From Nocardia macrotermitis (GTDB taxonomy: Bacteria > Actinomycetota > Actinomycetes > Mycobacteriales > Mycobacteriaceae): a DNA stretch of 64,000 bases. Below, piece by piece: positions 8,672 to 17,730 of the stretch. The notes under the pieces were generated by a model. It had not been told where the DNA came from. It saw nothing but the letters and a program-made list of their open reading frames with translations, and searched no databases. The first letter of the stretch is position 1. The number at the start of each line of letters is the position of its first letter. The stretch lies in NCBI RefSeq assembly GCF_009604405.1, contig NZ_WEGK01000010.1, positions 186,001 through 250,000 of the forward strand, read 5' to 3'. The position numbers were made by a program, and so were the translations under genes.

Positions 8672-9987
8672 TCACGCAGGGTCGTTCCCTCGTACTCGGT
8701 GCGGAACAGTCCGCGCCGCTGCAACACCGGCACCACCGAACGCACGAAGTCCTCGAACGCGCCGGGCAGATGCGTTGCGGCGATGACGAATCCGTCGCAC
8801 GCCTCGCCCAGGAACCATTCCTGCATCTGATCCGCGACCTGTTCGGCGGTGCCGACGAAGCGCGGCCCCTGCAACAGGGTCGCGCGATGGGCCGCGAGGT
8901 CCCGCAGGGTGATGTCCTCACGCCCCAGGTGCCGGCGCACGCCCAGCGCCAAACCCCTTATCCCGGAACTGGAATCGATGATGTCCGGAGTGATGACGTC
9001 GTCCAGATCGTGCCCGGAGAAGTCGTAGTTCAGTACCTCCGACAGCAGTGTCAGCGACGCCATCGGGTGCACGTACCGGTGCAGGAACAGCTCTTCCTTC
9101 TCCGCGGCGATGGCCTCGGTCTCCCCCACCACCACATACGCCATCGGCAGGATCTTCACCTCCGCCGGATCGCGTCCGGCCGCGGCGATCTGCGCCCGTT
9201 GATCACGGTAATGCTGTTGTGCCACATCGATTCCCGGTGCGGCGGTGAACAGCAGATCCGCCCACTGCGCGGCGAATTCGCGCCCGCGCCCGGACTGTCC
9301 GGCCTGCAACAGCGTCGGGCGGCCCTGCGGGGTGCGCGGCACGGTCAGCGGCCCGCGCACATCGAACCATTTGCCGTGATGATTGACCTCGTGCACCTTG
9401 TCCGGATCGGCGAACAGGCCGGTGTCCTGGTCCATGGTCAGCGCGTCGTCCTCCCAGGAGTCCCACAGCGCACTGACCGCCTCGAGGAACTCCTCGGCCC
9501 GGTCGTACCGCTCGTCGTGTCCGAGATGCTGGTTCATCCCGAAGTTCTGCGCCTCGGAATCGTTGACCGAGGTGACCACGTTCCACGCCGCCCGGCCACC
9601 GGAGAGATGATCGAGCGTGGCGAAGGTGCGGGCCACGTGGAACGGCGTGTAGTAGGTGGTCGAATAGGTGGCCCCGACGCCGATTCTGCTTGTGGCGCCG
9701 ATGATTCCGCCGAGAATCGCGGTCAGGTCGAGTTTGATCGGGCGCGCGCCGTACCGCACGGCCTCGGCGACCGAATCGCCGTAGACCCCGGGCATGGCCA
9801 GGCGGTCGTCGAAGAACACCAGGTCGAACTTGCCCTGTTCCAGGGTGCGCGCGACCCGCAGATAGTACTCGAGTTCCAGGAAGGACAGATCCGCGGACGG
9901 ATACCGCCAGGAACCCGAATACACGGTCACGTTGCCGGCCTGCATGAAGCCGACCAGAGTCATCTGCCGCGGCTCGGAAGTGGTCAT
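8566..9987 (-). CDS. NtaA/SnaA/DszA-type FMNH2-dependent monooxygenase
   Basis: A 473-residue member of the long-chain, luciferase-like flavin monooxygenases (nitrilotriacetate monooxygenase/DszA branch). Supporting segments are GRAAWNVVTSVND, FGMNQHLGHDERYDRAEEFLEAV and RPTLLQAGQSGRGREFAAQ. It should use FMNH2 from a separate flavin reductase, which is not encoded nearby, to oxygenate a small N-, S- or C-substrate. The ATG at 9987 has AAAGGAC upstream. The last 25 or so residues after LRDHLGLPRA are antisense to the truncated dehydrogenase, so the tail may be chimeric. It follows the CitE-like lyase by 17 bases, so it is probably the third gene of the LacI-controlled unit. Confidence 0.87.
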   Translation of the reverse strand: MTTSEPRQMTLVGFMQAGNVTVYSGSWRYPSADLSFLELEYYLRVARTLEQGKFDLVFFDDRLAMPGVYGDSVAEAVRYGARPIKLDLTAILGGIIGATSRIGVGATYSTTYYTPFHVARTFATLDHLSGGRAAWNVVTSVNDSEAQNFGMNQHLGHDERYDRAEEFLEAVSALWDSWEDDALTMDQDTGLFADPDKVHEVNHHGKWFDVRGPLTVPRTPQGRPTLLQAGQSGRGREFAAQWADLLFTAAPGIDVAQQHYRDQRAQIAAAGRDPAEVKILPMAYVVVGETEAIAAEKEELFLHRYVHPMASLTLLSEVLNYDFSGHDLDDVITPDIIDSSSGIRGLALGVRRHLGREDITLRDLAAHRATLLQGPRFVGTAEQVADQMQEWFLGEACDGFVIAATHLPGAFEDFVRSVVPVLQRRGLFRTEYEGTTLRDHLGLPRAQVPLVAPATPPLTGASNAVMPRDPSCR

Positions 9988-10004
9988 GGGAGAAGTCCTT
10001 TCGG

Positions 10005-10910
10005 TCAGAGTCCGAGCAGATCGGCTCTGCGGGTGATGTTGTCGGCGTGCCGCAGATGCGCCGCGTCCACGAGCATGCCGTCCAGGGCGCTGGCACCGCG
10101 CCCGGAAGTCTCTGCCGCACGGTAGGTTTCGACGACCTTGCGGGCGTGCGCGATCTCCTCGGGCGTCGGGCTGAACGCGGTGTTGGCGATCTCCACCTGA
10201 CTGGGGTGGATGGCCCATTTGCCCGCGTAACCCATGGCTCCGGCGCGATCGCAGGCGATGCCGTATGCCTGCGGATCCTGGTACTTGGGGAACGGCGCGT
10301 CGATCGCGTCCACGCCCGCCGCGCGCGCCGCGACCACGACCCGGGCCCGCGCATAGCCCCAGAAGTCGCCCGGGAAGTCGATCAGCGGATCGAAATTGGT
10401 GTCCACCCGCGCGCCCTGCGAGGCCGAGAAGTCACCGGCGCCGAAGATGATCGCCTCCAAACGGTCACTCGCACGGGCGATCTCGTCGACGTTCTGCAAT
10501 CCCTCGGTCTCCTCGATGAGCACCTCGAGACCGATCCGCTTCGTCAGGCCGAGTTGCTCCTCGAGCTGGGTGAGCAGGATGTCGACCCACCACACGTCGC
10601 GGGCCGAACGGACCTTCGGCACGATGATGATGTCCAGCGCCTCGCGCGCACCGGTGACCACCTCGATGACGTCCCCGTACGCCCAGTGCGTATCGATCCC
10701 GTTCATCCGGATCGCGCGAACCGTTGTGCCCCAGTCGAGTTCGCACAATGCGGTGATCACCTTGCCGCGCGCGGCCTCGCGTTCGGACGGGAGGGTCGCG
10801 TCCTCCAGATCCAGGAACACCAGATCCGCGCCGGATTCGATCGCCGTGGTGAACATCCAGTCGTTGCTTGCGGGAGTTGCCAGTTCCGACCGGCGAGCCC
10901 GAACGGTCAT
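10005..10910 (-). CDS. CitE-like HpcH/HpaI family CoA-ester lyase
   Basis: A 301-residue TIM-barrel protein of the citrate lyase beta/malyl-CoA lyase family. Conserved pieces are SGADLVFLDLEDATLPSE, the Arg in RAIRMNGID, the Mg-binding Glu in LEVLIEETEG and Asp in FGAGDFSAS, and KWAIHPSQVEIAN near the end. Members cleave or form beta-hydroxyacyl-CoA esters such as malyl-CoA. It lies between the CoA-transferase and the monooxygenase on the same strand. Together these suggest acid activation to a CoA thioester followed by C-C cleavage. An SD-like GAAAGGAACG precedes the start. Confidence 0.88.
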   Translation of the reverse strand: MTVRARRSELATPASNDWMFTTAIESGADLVFLDLEDATLPSEREAARGKVITALCELDWGTTVRAIRMNGIDTHWAYGDVIEVVTGAREALDIIIVPKVRSARDVWWVDILLTQLEEQLGLTKRIGLEVLIEETEGLQNVDEIARASDRLEAIIFGAGDFSASQGARVDTNFDPLIDFPGDFWGYARARVVVAARAAGVDAIDAPFPKYQDPQAYGIACDRAGAMGYAGKWAIHPSQVEIANTAFSPTPEEIAHARKVVETYRAAETSGRGASALDGMLVDAAHLRHADNITRRADLLGL

Positions 10911-10966
10911 GTGTGCACGTTCCTTTCGGTTGAAATGCGGTTGAAGTGATTGCGGGACAACGGCTC

Positions 10967-12163
10967 TCAGATGACGCCGTCGTTCCGGAGTCGCTGGTAC
11001 CGGACCTGGTCGAGACCGAGCAGCTCGCGGTAGACCTCCTCGTTGTGCTCGCCCAGTCGCGGGCCCAGGTGATCGATCCGACCGATGCTGTCCGAGAAAC
11101 GCGGGACCGGCCCCTGCACGGTCATCGCGCCGAGTTCGGGATCGGGCTGGGAGGTGTAGACGCCGCGCGCCCGCATCTGCGGATCGGCCAGCAGTTGCGT
11201 CGCGTCGTAGACCGGCGCGGCGGCGACCTCGGCCGCCTCGAAGACCGTCATAGCCTCGTCGAGGGTGTGCTCGGCGATCCAGTCCGCCATGATCCGATCG
11301 ATCTGCGCGGCATTGGCCAGGCGCTGCTGGGCCTCGGCGAAACGCGGGTCGGTGGTCAGATCCGCGCGTCCGACAGCCCGCAGGGCGCGCATCGCGATGG
11401 TCGGCGCGCTGCCGGACATCGCCAGCCAGTGGCCGTCCTTGGTGCGATAGGTGTTGCGCGGTGCGCTGATATCCCAGCGATTGCCGGTTCTCGTTGTCAC
11501 GGAACCGGTTTGGTCGAAGGTGAGCACCGGCTGTTCGATCAGCCGGGCCAGGGGTTCGATCAGGTTGACATCGATGAGCTGACCGTCCGCGCCGTGCACG
11601 TCGCGGTGATACAGCGCCATCATCACCGCGTAGGTGGCGGTCAGCGCCGCGACACCGTCGGCGAGCATGAAGGACGGCAGCGTCGGCGGGCCGTCGGGAT
11701 GTCCGGTGAGATGGGCGAATCCACTCATCGCCTCGCCCAGGGTGCCGAATCCGGGCCGGTCGCTCTTGGGGCCGCCCGCGCCGAATCCGGTGACGTGCAC
11801 CATCACCAGCCGCGAATTCTCCGCCCGCATCCGGGGGTAGTTCAGCTCCCAGCGGTCGAGCGTGGACGGGCGCAGATTCATCACCAGCACATCGGCTTCG
11901 CGGGCCAGGGCGCGCAGCATGTCGCGGCCGGCCTCGTGCCGCAGGTTCAGGGTGATCGATTTCTTGTTGCGCCCCAGGCTTTTCCACATCAGGCCGATGC
12001 CGTCCTTCTGGGTTCCCCACTGGCGCAGCGGATCTCCGCCCTCGGGCTGCTCGACCTTGATCACCTCGGCGCCGAACTCGGACAGCCAGGTGGCGATGAG
12101 CGGGCCCGCGGCGAGGGTGGCCGCATCGATCACCCTGAGTCCCGACAGGGGGCCTTCGGACAT
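10967..12163 (-). CDS. type III (CaiB/BaiF) CoA-transferase
   Basis: A 398-residue family III CoA-transferase of typical length. It begins LSGLRVIDAATLAAGPLIATWLSEFGAEVIKVE and continues with NKKSITLNLRHEAGRDMLRAL and the N-terminal-domain Asp region (NLRPSTLDRW). Such enzymes move CoA between carboxylic acids in the cytoplasm. AGAGGAAGG precedes the ATG. It is the first gene of a minus-strand unit with the CitE-like lyase and the flavin monooxygenase. A LacI-type operator lies 26 bases upstream of the start, directly after a recognisable promoter, so the unit is probably repressed until an inducer appears. Confidence 0.92.
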   Translation of the reverse strand: MSEGPLSGLRVIDAATLAAGPLIATWLSEFGAEVIKVEQPEGGDPLRQWGTQKDGIGLMWKSLGRNKKSITLNLRHEAGRDMLRALAREADVLVMNLRPSTLDRWELNYPRMRAENSRLVMVHVTGFGAGGPKSDRPGFGTLGEAMSGFAHLTGHPDGPPTLPSFMLADGVAALTATYAVMMALYHRDVHGADGQLIDVNLIEPLARLIEQPVLTFDQTGSVTTRTGNRWDISAPRNTYRTKDGHWLAMSGSAPTIAMRALRAVGRADLTTDPRFAEAQQRLANAAQIDRIMADWIAEHTLDEAMTVFEAAEVAAAPVYDATQLLADPQMRARGVYTSQPDPELGAMTVQGPVPRFSDSIGRIDHLGPRLGEHNEEVYRELLGLDQVRYQRLRNDGVI

Positions 12164-12188
12164 GGTGGCCTTCCTCTCCCTCGATCTC

Positions 12189-12206
12189 GATGTAAACGAT
12201 TACATC
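12189..12206 (-). promoter_or_regulatory. LacI-family operator
   Basis: GATGTAAACGATTACATC is an 18-base near-perfect palindrome with the central CG typical of LacI-family operators; only one base pair breaks the symmetry. It sits between the -10 element and the CoA-transferase start, where a bound repressor would block transcription. The gene for a LacI-type protein ends 92 bases further upstream. Confidence 0.8.
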
Positions 12207-12213
12207 GGAATTG

Positions 12214-12243
12214 AGTAGACCATTAGTCCTGAAGTTGCGTCAA
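12214..12243 (-). promoter_or_regulatory. promoter of the CoA-transferase operon
   Basis: Read on the minus strand, TTGACG (12243-12238) is followed after 18 bases by TCTACT (12219-12214). Both are fair matches to -35 and -10 consensus. The expected start site, near 12207, falls at the edge of the LacI operator. Confidence 0.55.
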
Positions 12244-12297
12244 GAGCGGGACAGTTTCGGCTAACCTAGACACACATCGATAAATCAGTGAACTGAA

Positions 12298-13335
12298 TTA
12301 GGAGCGCGGTGACGCGGTGGAACCCCCGAGCCGGAACTCCGGGGTGATCAGATGCGACTCGGCGGCGATCTCCGCGCCGGACTCCCGAACGTCCAGCGCC
12401 TCCGACAACAGCCGCGCCGCCGTACGCGCCAACTCCGCATACGACACCCGCAACGTCGTCAACGCCGGATTACTCAACGCGAACCACTCGGGATCGCCGT
12501 ACACGATGAGCGACAGGTCCTGGGGAACACGAAATCTGCTGGCGCGCACGGCTTCCGCCACCCCGACGGACAGCGCTCCACCCCCGACCAGCAGCGCGGT
12601 CGGCGGATTCGGCATCCCCAGCAGCTCATCGGCCGCCGCGCGCCCGTTACGCCTGGTCGGTTCCAGCAGCCGCGTCGGCATCCGATCCGGTTCCAGCCCG
12701 GCCCGTTCCATCCCCCGCCGCACCGCGCGCAACCGGATCGCGCCGTGCGAAAGTTCCTGCGACGTACCGACATACGCGATCTCGCGATGCCCGAGTTCGG
12801 CGAGATGCCCGACCGCGTCCATCAACGCCTGCTCGTCATCACTGAACACCCCCGGCGCGCGGATCCCGCAGGCGCGATGCAGTTCCACGACCGGCAGCGC
12901 CCCGAGTATCGCCCGCGACTCCTCGAGAATCCCGGCACTGGGCGAAATGATCAGTCCCGCAACACGACTGGCCGTCATCTCGCGCAACTGCCGCAACTCG
13001 CGCTCGGGATCGTTCTCGGTGATGGTCAGAATCATCTGCGTCCCGTCGGTCGACAACAACCGAGCACACTCCGCCGCCACCGTCGAATACGCGGGAGTGT
13101 CCACATACGGCACCACGAACCCCACGAACGCCCGACTCCGCGTCGCCGACAACCCCTTGGCCAGCCGGTTCGGCACATACCCCCGCGCCGCCGCATGCGC
13201 CCTGATCCGCTCGGCCTGCTCCGCCCGCACCGCAGAACTCCCGTTCAACGCCCGCGACACCGTAGCCGTGGAAACCCCCAGCTCCCGAGCCAGATCGACA
13301 ACCCCGACCGACCCCGACCGCGCCCGCTTACCCAC
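12298..13335 (-). CDS. LacI-family transcriptional regulator
   Basis: A 345-residue repressor of standard length. The N-terminal helix-turn-helix reads VVDLARELGVSTATVSRALNGSS, with the hinge YVPNRLAKGLS around residue 55-65. A periplasmic-binding-protein-like sensor domain follows to the end (VGFVVPYVDTPAYSTV, VPQDLSLIVYGDPEWF). The start is GTG. It lies immediately upstream of the CoA-transferase operon on the same strand, and the perfect-looking LacI operator lies between them. It most likely represses that operon and responds to a pathway metabolite rather than necessarily a sugar. Confidence 0.92.
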   Translation of the reverse strand: MGKRARSGSVGVVDLARELGVSTATVSRALNGSSAVRAEQAERIRAHAAARGYVPNRLAKGLSATRSRAFVGFVVPYVDTPAYSTVAAECARLLSTDGTQMILTITENDPERELRQLREMTASRVAGLIISPSAGILEESRAILGALPVVELHRACGIRAPGVFSDDEQALMDAVGHLAELGHREIAYVGTSQELSHGAIRLRAVRRGMERAGLEPDRMPTRLLEPTRRNGRAAADELLGMPNPPTALLVGGGALSVGVAEAVRASRFRVPQDLSLIVYGDPEWFALSNPALTTLRVSYAELARTAARLLSEALDVRESGAEIAAESHLITPEFRLGGSTASPRS

Positions 13336-13413
13336 AGCCCACCTCGCGTCCGACCGGAATCACACATCACCGTCCAGCCAGACAAGCACGCCACCCCCAC
13401 CCACGCAACCACC

Positions 13414-13575
13414 CCGCCCACCGAACGACGACGCACCCCAACACCACGCCGACTCAACGGCCCACGCCACGCGACCGGCCCCGAACGCACAACGGTCCCG
13501 CCCACCGAACAACGATGTATCCCGACACCACGTCCAACCAACGGCACCCGCCCGCGCGGCCGGTCCCCCACGCAT
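13414..13575. repeat. two-copy imperfect tandem repeat, 84-base period
   Basis: CCGCCCACCGAAC occurs at 13414 and again at 13498. The sequences that follow stay recognisably similar, sharing a CACCACG motif and closely similar flanking C/A-rich sequence, for most of each 84-base unit. The repeat lies in the otherwise gene-free 13336-13657 stretch between the LacI gene and the sialidase fragment. This stretch is unusually rich in C and A on the plus strand, and I see no coding gene in it. Confidence 0.6.
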
Positions 13576-13657
13576 GGCACCTGAGTACCAGTGCGATGCC
13601 GCGATCAGGTCCCACGGGACTACGACATCAGCCGCTTCCGCACCTAGCATCTTCGAT

Positions 13658-14026
13658 GTGGAGATGCGAGTGGATTCCATTGCGGCCGAATCCTGGTCGG
13701 GTCCGGCGGTGATCGCCGCACCGGATCCCCAACGTCCCTGGATGGGCTACGGGCCGGGCGGCCGTCTCGGGGTGATGTGGCGGACGAACAAAGTGGATGT
13801 CTTCTCCACGGTGTCGTTCGACCACGGGCGATCGTTCGGAACTCCGATCCAGGTGAATCGCGAAACCGAACCGCGCGGCAACTCCGGACCGCCCGGCGAC
13901 CGCTGGTCCGGAATCGTCCTCACCGATACCGACGCCTACGTCGCGTGGTCCGATGCCCGTAGCGGCGAACTCGACAGCATCCTCGCCCGGGTACCGCTCG
14001 ACCGATTCCCGCGCGCCACAGGCTGA
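13658..14026 (+). pseudogene. C-terminal fragment of a BNR-repeat sialidase-like protein
   Basis: About 120 residues with one Asp-box (SFDHGRSF) flanked by GRLGVMWRTN and a tail AYVAWSDARSGELDSILARVPL. This is the last blade or so of a sialidase/BNR beta-propeller. Complete proteins need five to six blades and about 350 or more residues, and nothing upstream codes for them. A GTG at 13658 or ATG at 13664 could start a short product, but a remnant is likelier. The decayed upstream sequence with the 84-base repeat fits a deletion scar. Confidence 0.55.
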
Positions 14027-14190
14027 TTCACGACCGACCGCCGACAGTGTCCGCCGCGAGCAGCAACGGATCTCGCCGATGGGCCGCCGTACGAATCACC
14101 GCGGCACGTCCGCTCGCACGGATGCACCGGTCCGCACGACCGTACTCGACGCCAAGGCGGCCGACGTCTTGGACGGACCGCGGTGGCGGA

Positions 14191-15405
14191 TCATCCGGGC
14201 GGCGGGTCCAGGCGGGTGAGGGCTTCGTGGACGATGTGTTCGGCGATGGCGAGGGCGGAGGTTGCGCCGGGTGAGGGGGCGTTGCGGACGTGGACGGTTC
14301 GGGGGGTGCCGCTGATGGCGAAGTCGTCTTCCAGGGTGCCGTCGCGGTTCATGGCCTGGGCTCGGATGCCGCGGGGGCCGCGGTGGACGTCGGCGGTGGT
14401 GATGGCGGGGACGTAGGTTCGGGCCTGCTCCACGAAGGAATGGGCGCTGAAGGCGGTGCGGGTTTCGCGGATCGCGGCGGGGATGTTGTTCGCCGCGAAT
14501 CGCCAGAACCCTGGAAATCCTATGGCGCTCAACGTGTCCCGGGGAGAGATGCGGCCGCGGCGATAGGATTCGCGGCCCGGGGACAGAAATGCGTTGGGGC
14601 CCAGGATGATCGTGTCGTCGACGGTGCGGGTCAGGTGGACACCCAGGAAGGGATACTTCGGGTCGGGAACCGGGTAGATCAGGCCCTTCACCAGATCCGT
14701 CTTGGCGGCGTCGAGGACGAAGTAGTCGCCGTAGAAGGGCACGATCCGGGGATATGCGGCCTCGCCGGAGGCCACCGCCAATCGGTCGGATTGTAGTCCG
14801 GCACAGGCGATTACGAGATCGAACGACTCGGCGGAACCGTCGCTGTACACCAGCACCTCACCCGAACGCTCCTGCATCCGGGTCACCCGGCGACCGAGTA
14901 GCACAGTGCCGCCGGATGTCTCGATCTCGGCGGCCAACGTCCGCGCCACCGCCGGATAGTCCACGATGGCGGTCTCGGGCGAGTGCAGTGCCGCGAGCCC
15001 GCGCGCATTCGGCTCGATATCGGCGATCTCCGGCCCCGCGAGCAGCCGGATCCCCGGCACGCCATTGGCCGTGGCGCGCTCGTGGATCCCGTGCAGCCGC
15101 GCCTGCTCCTCCGCATTCTGGGCGACGACCAGCTTCCCGCACTTCTCGTACCGAATATCGTTGCGCCGCACGAACTCTTCGAGCAGCCCCACCCCGCGAC
15201 GGCACAGCGCGGCCTTGAGACTCCCCGGCTCGTAGTACAGACCCGCATGCACCACACCGCTGTTGTGACCGGTCTGATGCGTCCCCACCGCCGTCTCCTT
15301 CTCGAACACGGTGACCTCGACGCCGGGCGCCTTGCGGACGATCTCGCGCGCCACGGCCAGACCGATGATGCCCCCACCGATGATCGCGGTCTTCCGCACC
15401 GACAT
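14191..15405 (-). CDS. lhgO: L-2-hydroxyglutarate oxidase LhgO-like FAD oxidoreductase
   Basis: A 404-residue DAO-family flavoprotein. The ADP-binding fingerprint IIGGGIIGLAVAREI begins at residue 8. It is followed by VFEKETAVGTHQTGHNSGVVHAGLYYEPGS in two adjoining segments, a hallmark of L-2-hydroxyglutarate oxidases. The C-terminal domain has GPRGIRAQAMNRDG and HVRNAPSPGATSALAIAEHI. It oxidises L-2-hydroxyglutarate to 2-oxoglutarate and passes electrons to oxygen or the quinone pool. It stands alone, convergent with the sialidase remnant. The start is ATG at 15405, with a GAAGGGAACG leader. Confidence 0.88.
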   Translation of the reverse strand: MSVRKTAIIGGGIIGLAVAREIVRKAPGVEVTVFEKETAVGTHQTGHNSGVVHAGLYYEPGSLKAALCRRGVGLLEEFVRRNDIRYEKCGKLVVAQNAEEQARLHGIHERATANGVPGIRLLAGPEIADIEPNARGLAALHSPETAIVDYPAVARTLAAEIETSGGTVLLGRRVTRMQERSGEVLVYSDGSAESFDLVIACAGLQSDRLAVASGEAAYPRIVPFYGDYFVLDAAKTDLVKGLIYPVPDPKYPFLGVHLTRTVDDTIILGPNAFLSPGRESYRRGRISPRDTLSAIGFPGFWRFAANNIPAAIRETRTAFSAHSFVEQARTYVPAITTADVHRGPRGIRAQAMNRDGTLEDDFAISGTPRTVHVRNAPSPGATSALAIAEHIVHEALTRLDPPPG

Positions 15406-15555
15406 CTCAGCGTTCCCTTCTCCGCAGGCCACAGCGAGTCTCCACGGTATCCCCCGGCACCCACCGCGCTGCGGGGTGTCCGCAACGACTACGCCCGGAT
15501 CACACGCGCCGCGAAGTTCCGTCGCACGCGGTATGCGCGCTGTACTGTCGGCGCA

Positions 15556-15921
15556 ATGAAGAGATCTCTTCGTTCGATGGGAGCAATCACGCTGGTCGGC
15601 GCGGCAGCCGTATTCGCAGCGGCCGGTACCGCCGCCGCATACGACACGCCGTGCGGCCGTTACTACTGCTCGTGCGACGACCTGTTCCGGACGCCCACCG
15701 AAGCGGACGCGTACACGACCAACCGGCCCGTGGTCGTGGGCCCGTACGGCCGGTCCCGGATCTACTGCCACGACGACGCCGGTCGCCTCGACGCCTGGCA
15801 GCTGGGCCCCGGCGATCAGCAACATCAACTGTATTCGGTGACCACACTCACCAATTCGGCCACCGGCAAGATCTACGTCTGGAACCCCAACTGGTCCTAC
15901 AACTTCCGCAATATTCCCTGA
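15556..15921 (+). CDS. small secreted Cys-containing protein
   Basis: A 121-residue protein with a clear Sec signal peptide: KRSLRS at the N-terminus, a hydrophobic core ITLVGAAAVFAAAG, and a likely AxA cut at TAAA-YD. The mature part starts DTPCGRYYCSC and has a further Cys in SRIYCHDD, so two disulfides are plausible. It ends in aromatic, Asn-rich IYVWNPNWSYNF. I do not recognise a family. It begins 150 bases upstream of, and divergent from, lhgO, and is followed closely by the DUF885 gene. Confidence 0.65.
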   Translation: MKRSLRSMGAITLVGAAAVFAAAGTAAAYDTPCGRYYCSCDDLFRTPTEADAYTTNRPVVVGPYGRSRIYCHDDAGRLDAWQLGPGDQQHQLYSVTTLTNSATGKIYVWNPNWSYNFRNIP

Positions 15922-15974
15922 CCGATCTCCCGACGTCGGCGCGTCCCGGCTCGCGTACAGGGATGATGGAGCAC

Positions 15975-17666
15975 ATGTCGCAGACCACGAATCCGTTGCC
16001 CCGACAGGTCGCCGACGCCTACGTCGACGAACTCATCGACCTCGATCCGGTGATCGGCACTTACCTTGGCGCACAACGGAGTTCGAGCACCCTACCCGAC
16101 CTCTCACCCGCCGGTCAGGAGGCGGCCGCCGCGCTGGCCCACCGCACCCTGACCCGACTCGACGCGGCCGAACAGCAGCCCGGCGCGGACAGCGATCTCG
16201 AACGGCGGTGCGCCCGGCTGCTACGGGAGCGGCTGACCGCGGAACTGGCGATCCTCGAGACCGGGGAGGGTTTGCGGCAGGTCGGCAATATGGGCACGGC
16301 CGCGCATTCGGTGCGCGAGGTGTTCACCGTCAGCCCGACCGCGACCGAAGCCGACTGGACGGCCATCGCCGCACGTCTGCGGGCCGTACCCGCCGCGTTC
16401 GCGGGTTACCGCGAATCGCTCCAGCTCGGACTGGAGCGCGAACTGTTCGCCGCGCCGCGCCCGACCGCGACCTTCGTCCAGCAGCTCACCGAATGGTCGG
16501 ACCCGAACGACGAGGGTCGCGGCTGGTTCGAGGACTTCGTCGCCGCGGGCCCGGAATCGCTGCGCGCGGAACTGGATTCGGCGGCAGGCGTCGCGAACGC
16601 CGCGGTCCTGGAGCTGCGCGACTGGATACGCGACGTGTACGCCCCGGCGATAAAGGGCGCGCCGAATACCGTTGGCCGCGAACGCTATGCACGCTGGGCG
16701 CGCTACTTCAACGGCGCGGATCTGGATCTGGACGAGGCGTACGAGTACGGGTGGTCCGAGTTCCACCGGCTGCTCGGCGAGATGTGCACCGAGGCGGAGA
16801 AAATCCTGCCCGGTGCCGAAACCCCTTGGGTCGCACTGGCATACCTCGATGAGCACGGTAAGCACATCGAGGGCGTAGACGAGGTCCGCGAGTGGTTGCA
16901 GGGCCTGATGGACCGGGCCATCGCCGACCTCGACGGCACGCACTTCGAACTCGCCGCACCGGTGCGGAAGGTCGAGTCGTGCATCGCACCGGCCGGTGCG
17001 GCGGCCGCGCCGTACTACACCCAGCCCTCCGAGGACTTCTCCCGGCCGGGCCGCACCTGGCTGCCGACCATGGGGCAGACCCGCTTCCCCGTCTACGACC
17101 TCGTCTCGACCTGGTACCACGAGGGCGTTCCGGGACATCATCTGCAACTCGGGCAGTGGGTGCACGTCGCGGCGAATCTGTCCCGCTATCAGGCCTCGAT
17201 CGGCGGCGTCAGCGCCAACCTCGAAGGCTGGGCGCTGTACGCCGAACGGCTCATGGACGAACTCGGCTACCTCACCGACGCCGAACAGCGCCTCGGCTAC
17301 CTCGACGCGCAGATGATGCGCGCGGCCCGCGTCATCGTGGACATCGGCATGCACCTGGAACTCGAGATCCCCGCGCACTCCCCCTTCCACCCGGGCGAAC
17401 GCTGGACCCCCGAGCTGGCCCAGGAATTCTTCGGCGCACACAGCAGCCGCCCCGCCGACTTCGTGGAGAGCGAACTGACCCGCTACCTCACCATGCCCGG
17501 CCAGGCGATCGGCTACAAACTCGGCGAACGCGCCTGGCTCACGGGCCGGGACAACGCCCGCCGACGCCACGGCGACGCCTTCGATCTCAAGTCCTGGCAC
17601 ATGGCCGCGCTCTCCCAGGGTTCGCTGGGCCTGGACGATCTGGTGGACGAGTTGTCCCGGCTCTGA
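15975..17666 (+). CDS. DUF885 family putative metallopeptidase/hydrolase
   Basis: A 563-residue DUF885 protein. The decisive motif is WYHEGVPGHHLQL, a HExxxGHH-like zinc site. Downstream are SANLEGWALYAERLMDELGY and the glutamate-bearing helix RAARVIVDIGMHLE. The family is regarded as zinc-dependent peptidase-like hydrolases; there is no signal peptide. Three in-frame ATGs lie at 15963, 15966 and 15975. I chose the last because family homology starts just after it and GGAG lies upstream, but spacing is short. The gene ends at a bidirectional terminator shared with the convergent MarR gene. Confidence 0.85.
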   Translation: MSQTTNPLPRQVADAYVDELIDLDPVIGTYLGAQRSSSTLPDLSPAGQEAAAALAHRTLTRLDAAEQQPGADSDLERRCARLLRERLTAELAILETGEGLRQVGNMGTAAHSVREVFTVSPTATEADWTAIAARLRAVPAAFAGYRESLQLGLERELFAAPRPTATFVQQLTEWSDPNDEGRGWFEDFVAAGPESLRAELDSAAGVANAAVLELRDWIRDVYAPAIKGAPNTVGRERYARWARYFNGADLDLDEAYEYGWSEFHRLLGEMCTEAEKILPGAETPWVALAYLDEHGKHIEGVDEVREWLQGLMDRAIADLDGTHFELAAPVRKVESCIAPAGAAAAPYYTQPSEDFSRPGRTWLPTMGQTRFPVYDLVSTWYHEGVPGHHLQLGQWVHVAANLSRYQASIGGVSANLEGWALYAERLMDELGYLTDAEQRLGYLDAQMMRAARVIVDIGMHLELEIPAHSPFHPGERWTPELAQEFFGAHSSRPADFVESELTRYLTMPGQAIGYKLGERAWLTGRDNARRRHGDAFDLKSWHMAALSQGSLGLDDLVDELSRL

Positions 17667-17690
17667 ATTCCCGGCACCCTCGGCACCGAA

Positions 17691-17720
17691 GGATCGGCCT
17701 CGCTCAGGTGAGGCCGATCC
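17691..17720. terminator. bidirectional hairpin between convergent genes
   Basis: GGATCGGCCTC at 17691-17701 pairs perfectly with GAGGCCGATCC at 17710-17720 around an 8-base loop. It lies 24 bases after the DUF885 stop and 10 bases beyond the MarR stop, so it can serve both. Confidence 0.8.
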
Positions 17721-17730
17721 CGTTGTCCCG

